Shown: one piece after another, positions 21,636-27,162 of the stretch | Numbering within the stretch: the stretch's first letter is position 1 | Layout of the letters: every line of letters begins with the position of its first letter | NCBI GenBank assembly: GCA_031548325.1 | Contig: JAVBRE010000121.1 | Location: 1 to 27,162, forward strand | DNA from: FLUQ01 sp031548325 | GTDB taxonomy: Bacteria > Desulfobacterota > Desulfovibrionia > Desulfovibrionales > Desulfovibrionaceae | Direction of reading: 5' to 3' | DNA length: 27,162 bases | The notes under the pieces: generated by a model | Seen by the model: the letters and a program-made list of their open reading frames with translations, nothing else | Told to the model about the DNA's origin: nothing | Database searches by the model: none | Made by a program: the position numbers and the translations under genes

Positions 21636-21663
21636 CGCATGCCCCCTGTTCAGGGGGCATGCG
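21636..21663. repeat. Strong intercistronic hairpin between yajC and secD
   Basis: CGCATGCCCCCTG (21636-21648) and its perfect complement (21651-21663) are separated by only two bases, with G-U extension outward. No T run follows on either strand, so full termination is doubtful. It may stabilise yajC mRNA 3' ends or lower secD expression relative to yajC. Confidence 0.7.
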
Positions 21664-21724
21664 TGTTCAACCGGCCCGGTCGATACCTCCAGCGTATCCC
21701 GGTGATAGTGCTTCAGGAGTTACT

Positions 21725-23317
21725 ATGAGACAAGGCCTGCAATGGAGACTTGCCGTCACTGCTCTGGCGGTGGTGCTTTCCATCGTCTATCTGCTGCCGG
21801 GCCTGCCCGGCGTGTCCAATTCTTCGTTGCGCCGCTTTCTGCCGGATGCGAAGATCAATCTGGGACTTGACCTGGTGGGAGGCATCCATCTGACCCTTGG
21901 GGTCGAGGTGGATAAAGCCATTGAAAACTCCGTCACCCAGATGGGCACTGATATTCGTTCCCTGGCCCGGGACAAGGGGATACTGACCCTGCGCCCCCGT
22001 CTGCTGCCGGGCGACAAGCTTGAAATCACCCTGGCCAAAGCCGACCAGAAGGCCGCCTTTGAGGAACTGCTGGCCAAGCAGTTCGGCCAGCTTGAATTCG
22101 CCTCTCCCCAAACTGCGGAAGAAGGCCGCCTGCGCTATGTGGGCACGCTGAAAGCCGCCGAGCGCGCTTCCATGTCCCGCATGGCCCTGAATCAGGCCCT
22201 GACCACCATCCGCAACCGCATCGACCAGTTCGGCGTTTCCGAGCCGGACATCCGCGAACAGCCGGATGAAAACCGCATCATCATCCAACTGCCCGGCATC
22301 AAGGACGCCGACCGCGCCATCCAGATCGTGGGGCAGACGGCTCACCTCGAATTCCGTATGGTGCGCGACAACGAAGACCCTGCCCGCATCGCGCGGGGGC
22401 TTTTGCCGCCCGGCACCGAACTGTTGCCCATGATGACCAAGGACGGCACGGCCGGAGAACCCATCCTGGTGGACAAAGAAGCCGCGCTGACCGGCGAATA
22501 CATCACCGACGCGGCTCCGGCCTTTGACCAGATGCAGAACCAGACATACGTGCGCATGAGCTTCAACAACCGGGGAGCCGCGCTGTTTGAACGCATCACC
22601 GGCGAAAACGTGAACAAACGCATGGCCATCGTGCTGGACGGCAAGGTCCGTTCCGCCCCGGTGATCCAGCAGAAAATCAGCGGCGGCACCGCCAGCATCA
22701 CCGGCCGTTTCACCACGCAGGAAGCCCAGGATCTGGCGCTCGTCCTGCGCGCCGGGTCTTTGCCCGCGCCGGTCTCCGTTCTTGAAGAACGCACCGTCGG
22801 CCCTTCCCTGGGGCAGGAATCCATTGACAAAGGCGTCATGGCGGCCCTTATCGGCGGCGCTATCGTCATCGTGTTCATGGCCATCTACTACGGTCTCTCC
22901 GGCCTGGTGGCCGACCTCATGCTGCTGCTGGACATCGTCTTCGTTCTTGCGGGCATGGCGGCCTTCGGCGCTACCCTGACCCTGCCGGGCATCGCGGGCA
23001 TTGTACTGACCCTGGGCATGGCTGTTGACGCCAACGTCCTGATTTTTGAGCGAATACGGGAAGAACTGGCCAAGGGCCTCACTCCCATAGCGGCCATTCG
23101 CATGGGCTTTTCACGAGCCACGCTGACCATCACCGACTCCAACCTGACCACCGTCATCGCCGCGGTCATTCTGTATCAATTCGGCACCGGCCCCATCCGG
23201 GGCTTCGCCGTGACCCTGACTCTCGGCATCGTGGTCTCCATGTTCACCGCGATTTTTGTTTCGCACATCGTATACGACTTGTGGATGGGCAAAAAAGGCC
23301 GTCCCCTGAGCATTTAG
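21725..23317 (+). CDS. secD: Protein translocase subunit SecD
   Basis: RND-type export motor subunit using the proton gradient to pull proteins out of the Sec channel. It has 530 residues: N-terminal membrane helix (8-28), a large periplasmic P1 domain including INLGLDLVGGIHL and RNRIDQFGVSEPDIREQ, then five C-terminal helices. GMAVDANVLIFERIREE with D435 in the fourth helix is the proton-relay signature. An in-frame start at 21659 lies within the upstream hairpin; CAGGAG before the ATG at 21725 decides the start. secF follows after 18 bases. Confidence 0.96.
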   Translation: MRQGLQWRLAVTALAVVLSIVYLLPGLPGVSNSSLRRFLPDAKINLGLDLVGGIHLTLGVEVDKAIENSVTQMGTDIRSLARDKGILTLRPRLLPGDKLEITLAKADQKAAFEELLAKQFGQLEFASPQTAEEGRLRYVGTLKAAERASMSRMALNQALTTIRNRIDQFGVSEPDIREQPDENRIIIQLPGIKDADRAIQIVGQTAHLEFRMVRDNEDPARIARGLLPPGTELLPMMTKDGTAGEPILVDKEAALTGEYITDAAPAFDQMQNQTYVRMSFNNRGAALFERITGENVNKRMAIVLDGKVRSAPVIQQKISGGTASITGRFTTQEAQDLALVLRAGSLPAPVSVLEERTVGPSLGQESIDKGVMAALIGGAIVIVFMAIYYGLSGLVADLMLLLDIVFVLAGMAAFGATLTLPGIAGIVLTLGMAVDANVLIFERIREELAKGLTPIAAIRMGFSRATLTITDSNLTTVIAAVILYQFGTGPIRGFAVTLTLGIVVSMFTAIFVSHIVYDLWMGKKGRPLSI

Positions 23318-23335
23318 CCTGAAAAGGAGCCTGTG

Positions 23336-24454
23336 ATGGGCCTTCATCTGGTACCGAACAACCTGAACATAGATTTTGTGGGAATCCGCAAGATTTCCTA
23401 CATCATATCCATCGTGCTCATTCTGGCCGGAGTAGCGTCTCTGGCCGTCAAAGGCGGTCCCCGCTACGGCATCGACTTCGCCGGCGGCACCGTCGCCCAG
23501 ATCAAATTCCAAAAGCCCGTGGCCGACGGCGTGCTGAAAAGCACATTGGACGACCTCAAGCTGCCCGGCCTGGTGGTGCAAAGCTACGGCGACGACGGCG
23601 GACTGTCCTATCTGGTGCGGGTTTCGAGCACCGACATCTCCGGCTCCGTGCTGCGCGAGCAGTTGACCTCGCTCCTGGCCGCCAAACTCGCCGGCAACCC
23701 GGTCGACATCCAGCGCCTTGAATCCGTCGGTCCCAAGGTGGGCGCCGATCTGCGGTCCAAAGCCGTGGAAGCCATGTATTTCGCGACGCTGCTGATCGCC
23801 ATTTATATCTCCGGCCGATTCGAACACCGCTGGCTGATCGCCGCGCTCATGGCCGGCGGTCTTGCCGGGGGCATGTACCTGCTTGAGATGGTCGGCGTGG
23901 GCAAGGCCCTGCTCGTGCTTGCCGCGACGGTGCTCACCGTCGCCCTGTGCTGGAAGCTCAGGTTGATCTTCGCCCTCGGGGCCATCGTTTCCATCCTGCA
24001 CGACGTGCTGATCACGGTGGGACTCTTTTCCATCATGCACAATGACTGCGACCTGACCATCATCGCCGCTCTTCTGACCATCGTGGGGTATTCGCTGAAC
24101 GACACCATCATCGTTTACGACCGCATCCGCGAAAACCTGCAAGACCGCAAAGGCGAACGCCTGTCCGTCCTCATCAACAAAAGTATCAACCAGACCCTCT
24201 CGCGCACGGTGCTGACAAGCGGCACCACCTTGATCGTCATCTCTTCGCTGCTGTTTTTCGGCGGGGGCATCATCCACGACTTCGCGCTGGTCATGTTCAT
24301 CGGCGTCTTTGTGGGTACCGCCTCCTCCATGTTTGTGGCCAGCCCCATCCTGCTGGTCTTCGGCGATACCGTGATCGCCAAGGCCGAGGACGAACAGCGC
24401 GCAAAGCAGGAAGCCCTGAAAAAAACGCAATCCAAGGCCAGGGCCAGAGCTTGA
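23336..24454 (+). CDS. secF: Protein translocase subunit SecF
   Basis: Partner of SecD in post-translocational export. It has 372 residues: first membrane helix near 20-38, periplasmic domain starting YGIDFAGGTVAQIKF, VGPKVGADLRSKAVEAM before the five-helix block, and GYSLNDTIIVYDRIREN as the conserved core. The tail is Lys/Ala-rich. AAGGAG is six bases before the ATG at 23336; a GTG one codon earlier is possible but too close to it. The next gene, glpX, starts 31 bases downstream and may be co-transcribed. Confidence 0.96.
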   Translation: MGLHLVPNNLNIDFVGIRKISYIISIVLILAGVASLAVKGGPRYGIDFAGGTVAQIKFQKPVADGVLKSTLDDLKLPGLVVQSYGDDGGLSYLVRVSSTDISGSVLREQLTSLLAAKLAGNPVDIQRLESVGPKVGADLRSKAVEAMYFATLLIAIYISGRFEHRWLIAALMAGGLAGGMYLLEMVGVGKALLVLAATVLTVALCWKLRLIFALGAIVSILHDVLITVGLFSIMHNDCDLTIIAALLTIVGYSLNDTIIVYDRIRENLQDRKGERLSVLINKSINQTLSRTVLTSGTTLIVISSLLFFGGGIIHDFALVMFIGVFVGTASSMFVASPILLVFGDTVIAKAEDEQRAKQEALKKTQSKARARA

Positions 24455-24485
24455 CGGAGCATTGAACGCGGGAGTACGAAATCCT

Positions 24486-25490
24486 ATGCACACGCAGATC
24501 CTGACTCGAGAAGCCCCTGTCCGCAACCTGGCCATGGATCTGGTGCGCGTGACGGAGACCGCGGCTCTGGCATCGGCCCGCTGGCTGGGCAAAGGCGCCA
24601 AAGAAGACGGAGACGCGGCGGCCGTGGACGCCATGCGCCTCGGGTTCAATGCCCTTGACATCAAGGGCCGCATCGTCATCGGCGAAGGGGAGAAGGATGA
24701 AGCCCCCATGCTGTTCAACGGCGAAACCGTGGGCACCGGCAAGGGTCTGGCCCTTGACATCGCCGTTGATCCGGTCGAGGGCACCAATCTTCTTGCCACC
24801 GGCCGCCCCAATGCCATTTCCGTTGTGGGCGCGGCTCTTTCCGGCGCCATGTACGACCCGGGCCCAAGTTTCTATATGAAAAAACTGGTGGTTCCCGCTC
24901 CGGCGGCCAAGGCGATCGATCTTGACGCCCCGGTGGCCGGCAACCTGCGCGCCGTGGCCAAAGCCCTGGGCAAGGACGTCAACGACCTCATCGTCTTCGT
25001 GCTGGACAAACCCCGCCACAAAGGGCTGATCGAAGATATCCGCAAAGCCGGCGCACGCATCCAGTTGCATACGGACGGCGACGTTTCCGGCGCGTTGATG
25101 GCGGTGGACCCCAGGTCCGAAGTGGATGTGATGATGGGCACCGGCGGCACCCCCGAAGGCGTTATCTCGGCCTGCGCCATACGCGGTATGGGCGGACAGA
25201 TGCTGGCCCGGCTGGACCCCCAGTCCGAGCAGGAAAAAAACTCCATTCTTCAGGCAGGCATTTCTCTGGCCGAGACCCTGTCGGTCGAAACTCTGGTCAA
25301 AACGGACGAAGTGTTTTTCGCCGCCACGGGCATATCCGGCGGCACATTTTTGCGCGGCGTGACCTACGGCGGGACCGGCGCCATTACCCACTCCCTGGTC
25401 ATCAGAGGCAAGACAGGCACGCTGCGCTATATGGAAGCCCACCACAACTGGGAAAAGCTGATGCAAATCAGCGCGGTCAACTACGACTAA
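24486..25490 (+). CDS. glpX: Fructose-1,6-bisphosphatase class II (GlpX)
   Basis: Hydrolyses fructose-1,6-bisphosphate to fructose-6-phosphate in gluconeogenesis. The 334-residue protein is full length. Signatures are RNLAMDLVRVTETAALASARW, GEGEKDEAPML, the metal-binding VDPVEGTNL loop, TDGDVSGAL and the GTGGTPEGV phosphate loop. The ATG at 24486 is preceded by GGGAG at longish spacing; a TTG 24 bases upstream is less likely. It sits between secF and the carboxyltransferase gene, which supplies or consumes oxaloacetate; both fit gluconeogenic carbon flow from C3/C4 acids. Confidence 0.95.
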   Translation: MHTQILTREAPVRNLAMDLVRVTETAALASARWLGKGAKEDGDAAAVDAMRLGFNALDIKGRIVIGEGEKDEAPMLFNGETVGTGKGLALDIAVDPVEGTNLLATGRPNAISVVGAALSGAMYDPGPSFYMKKLVVPAPAAKAIDLDAPVAGNLRAVAKALGKDVNDLIVFVLDKPRHKGLIEDIRKAGARIQLHTDGDVSGALMAVDPRSEVDVMMGTGGTPEGVISACAIRGMGGQMLARLDPQSEQEKNSILQAGISLAETLSVETLVKTDEVFFAATGISGGTFLRGVTYGGTGAITHSLVIRGKTGTLRYMEAHHNWEKLMQISAVNYD

Positions 25491-25516
25491 GTGATGACAC
25501 GAAAGGAGAAAGAATT

Positions 25517-27049
25517 ATGGCTCATGCTCCCATCAAACCTGTGTACAAACCCGCCAACGCTTCCGGAGCCCGCCCCGTCGGCATCATGGAAACTGTGTTG
25601 CGCGACGGGCACCAATCCCTGGCAGCCACCCGCATGCGCCTTTCGGACATGGAGCCCGAACTCGAAGCTCTGGACGACATCGGCTACTGGGCTCTGGAAG
25701 CCTGGGGCGGCGCGACGTTTGACTCCTGTCTGCGTTTTCTGAACGAAGACCCCTGGCAGCGGCTGCGCGAACTGCGGGCCAAGCTGAAGAAAACCCCCAT
25801 TTCCATGCTGCTGCGCGGCCAGAACATTTTGGGGTACAACCACTACGCCGACGACGTGGTGGAAGCCTTTGTGGCCAAGATGGTGGAGCACGGCATCAGC
25901 GTCATCCGCATCTTTGACGCGCTGAACGACGTGCGCAACCTGGAAACCGCCATCAGGGCGGCCAAAAAGACGGGCGCGCACGTTCAGGGCGCCATGGTCT
26001 ACACCATCAGCCCCTTCCACACCACCCAAAACTTTGTGGATGTGGCCGAAGCCTTTGCCGAGCGCGGGGTCGACTCTCTGTGCATCAAGGACATGTCCGG
26101 CCTGATCGCGCCGTACGTGGCCTATGACCTGGTCAAGAGCCTGAAGGAAAACCCCAAGACCCGGCACCTGCCCGTGCACCTGCACAGCCACTACACCAGC
26201 GGAATGGCCTCCATGTCCTATCTGAAGGCCATTGAAGCAGGCGCCGATGTGGTTGACTGCGCCCTGTCTCCTTTCGCTCTGGGCACTTCCCAGCCCTGTT
26301 CCGAATCCATGATCGCGGCCCTTGAAGGCCAGAGCCGCGACACGGGCATCAGGAAAGAAAGCCTCTATCCCCTGGCCGACTTCTTCCGCAACGTGAAGAA
26401 GAACCTGGCCAAAGACTTCAACCTGAACACCAATTTCGACGTGGACGTGAAGGTGCTGACCTTCCAGATTCCCGGCGGCATGCTCTCCAATTTGCGCAAC
26501 CAGTTGAAAGAGCAAGGCTGGGAGGACAAATACGACGAGCTGCTGGAAGAAATGCCCCGCGTGCGGGCCGACATCGGCTATCCGCCGCTGGTCACCCCCA
26601 CCAGCCAGATTGTGGGTTCCATGGCCGCCATGAACGTGGGCCTGGGCGAACGTTACGCCGCCGTTCCCACCGAGGTGGCGGATCTGGCCCGCGGCAAGTA
26701 CGGCAAAACCCCGGCCCCCGTGAACCCCGAAGTGGCCGACAAAATCATCGGCGATCTGCCGCGCATCACCTACCGCCCGGCCGACGACATTCCGCCCCAG
26801 ATGGAAAGCCTGAAGAAAATCCTGGCCGAAAAGGGCTATCCGGGCGCCAGCATCTACGACGTGGTGAGCTACGCCTTGTTCCCCGAAGTGGCCCGGGGTT
26901 TCTTAAAAAACAACCGTTTAACCCGGGTGGGGCTCCGCCCCTCCGGACCACCCTGCAAGGGGCCAAGCCCCTTGACCCGCATAGGCAGAGGCCATTTTCC
27001 GCAACCGGAAAACGGCCTCCGCATGATAATAAACCGGGCTCTGTCTTGA
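25517..27049 (+). CDS. Pyruvate carboxylase subunit B / oxaloacetate decarboxylase alpha, carboxyltransferase part, aberrant C-terminus
   Basis: Carboxyltransferase moving CO2 between carboxybiotin and pyruvate/oxaloacetate. It has 510 codons. The TIM-barrel domain shows LRDGHQSL (28-35), the carbamylated-type Lys K191 in LCIKDMSGL, metal His H223 and H225 in HLHSHYTSG, then the conserved domain with DVKVLTFQIPGGMLSNL and VTPTSQIVGSMAAMNV. Homology appears to run to about residue 465 (YALFPEVARGFLKNN). The remaining 45 residues are coded by GC-rich repeat and hairpin DNA and look non-native. No biotinyl domain (AMKM) is present, so a separate biotin carrier or a lost C-terminus is implied. 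AAGGAG precedes the ATG. Direction of the reaction is not decided by sequence. Confidence 0.88.
   Translation: MAHAPIKPVYKPANASGARPVGIMETVLRDGHQSLAATRMRLSDMEPELEALDDIGYWALEAWGGATFDSCLRFLNEDPWQRLRELRAKLKKTPISMLLRGQNILGYNHYADDVVEAFVAKMVEHGISVIRIFDALNDVRNLETAIRAAKKTGAHVQGAMVYTISPFHTTQNFVDVAEAFAERGVDSLCIKDMSGLIAPYVAYDLVKSLKENPKTRHLPVHLHSHYTSGMASMSYLKAIEAGADVVDCALSPFALGTSQPCSESMIAALEGQSRDTGIRKESLYPLADFFRNVKKNLAKDFNLNTNFDVDVKVLTFQIPGGMLSNLRNQLKEQGWEDKYDELLEEMPRVRADIGYPPLVTPTSQIVGSMAAMNVGLGERYAAVPTEVADLARGKYGKTPAPVNPEVADKIIGDLPRITYRPADDIPPQMESLKKILAEKGYPGASIYDVVSYALFPEVARGFLKNNRLTRVGLRPSGPPCKGPSPLTRIGRGHFPQPENGLRMIINRALS
26922..26978. repeat. GC-rich intergenic-type repeat inside the 3' end of the carboxyltransferase frame
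   Basis: Two adjacent small hairpins, GGGGC-TCC-GCCCC (26929-26941) and AAGGGGC-CAA-GCCCCTT (26957-26973), each close to GACC/ACCC. Paired GC-rich modules of this kind are a recognisable intergenic repeat style in Desulfovibrio-like genomes. Here they are translated in frame as RVGLRPSGPPCKGPSPLTR. Confidence 0.65.
26988..27019. terminator. Probable transcript-end hairpin of the yajC-to-carboxyltransferase unit
   Basis: A 14-position stem (26988-27001 with 27006-27019, one mismatch) closes a CAAC loop. It lies before the TGA at 27047 but after the point where homology ends. Only an AT-rich, not T-rich, stretch follows. This suggests it was the original terminator after an earlier stop codon. 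Confidence 0.5.
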
Positions 27050-27132
27050 ACTCTCTCAGAAATGCAGCAAATCCATTCAATTTTTCTCGGCGGGGCTTCG
27101 GTTTGCCGTCAGGCGAGGAAGACGAGGTTTCG

Positions 27133-27162
27133 GCGACGGAGTGTACTCTTGTTGTACATGAC
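27133..27162 (-). repeat. Partial second copy of the palindromic repeat core, cut by window end
   Basis: The reverse complement of 27133-27162 aligns end to end with 19174-19203: GTCATGTAC at one side and GTACACTCC(C)GTCGC at the other. The differences are single-base indels and substitutions in the A-rich loop. TGTAC/GTACA again form a small stem. The upstream 27050-27132 holds no gene; it shares the 12-mer GCCGTCAGGCGA (27105-27116) with 17205-17216. Confidence 0.75.

Noticed and set aside
23111..24850. 579-codon minus-strand open frame across secD, secF and glpX
   Set aside because: It is a shadow frame spanning three real genes with a repetitive Gly/His/Asp/Gln composition and no recognisable domain.
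26905..26911. A AAA AAC slippery heptamer in the carboxyltransferase gene as programmed -1 frameshift
   Set aside because: The -1 frame gives no early stop or known domain; the informative stop is in the other frame. A sequencing or insertion change is simpler.

Overview
The window looks like part of a chromosome of a sulfate-reducing-type Deltaproteobacterium, most probably a member of the Desulfovibrionaceae. This rests on gene content and order: a Wolinella-type fumarate reductase next to a two-subunit class I fumarase, a short malic enzyme, a PilZ-like gene beside cheZ, yajC-secD-secF, and a carboxyltransferase-only pyruvate carboxylase/oxaloacetate decarboxylase subunit. The DNA is GC-rich and most ATG starts have good Shine-Dalgarno sequences. 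Intergenic palindromic repeats are also present. No search could be run, so the genus is an inference. No prophage, transposase, CRISPR array, rRNA or tRNA was seen.

Layout. (1) 1-5370: C4-dicarboxylate block, frdA (cut at its 5' end by the window edge), frdB, fumarase alpha and beta, a terminator, then a malic enzyme gene with its own promoter region, a CRP/FNR-type palindrome and a terminator. (2) 5371-6605: an AT-rich stretch with two tandem paralogous genes for small exported BON-domain proteins, several hairpins and a two-sided terminator. (3) 6614-11151: ileS (minus) and ilvA (plus) diverge from a 185-bp intergenic region, pairing isoleucine charging with the committed step of isoleucine synthesis. 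(4) 11269-16999: lspA, a small PLDc_N membrane protein, a CpoB/YbgF-like lipoprotein, a PilZ-like protein, cheZ, and a znuA-znuC-znuB zinc/manganese uptake set packed directly behind cheZ. Inverted repeats bracket znuA. (5) 17000-19246: a 265-bp leader with a good sigma-54 promoter match and a sigma-28-like match, then two FlgO-domain genes flanking a small lipoprotein gene. The unit ends in a 124-bp nested palindrome. (6) 19317-21018: three overlapping genes for a DPM1-like glycosyltransferase, a small LAB_N-like membrane protein and a VTT/DedA-type membrane protein. (7) 21099-27049: yajC-secD-secF, glpX, and a pyruvate carboxylase/oxaloacetate decarboxylase carboxyltransferase gene. Its 3' end runs into GC-rich intergenic-type repeats that supply an atypical C-terminal tail. 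The last 30 bases match the core of the 124-bp palindrome in inverted orientation.

How the genes fit together. Fumarate reductase, fumarase, malic enzyme, the carboxyltransferase and GlpX form a connected route among succinate, fumarate, malate, pyruvate/oxaloacetate and hexose phosphates. The envelope genes (lspA, cpoB, secDF-yajC, the FlgO cassette, the GT2/LAB_N/VTT cassette) serve protein export, lipoprotein maturation and surface assembly. The strongest candidates for something under-described are the sigma-54-preceded FlgO-lipoprotein-FlgO cassette, the GT2-LAB_N-VTT cassette, the RNA-structure candidates around znuA, and the repeat-derived end of the carboxyltransferase gene.
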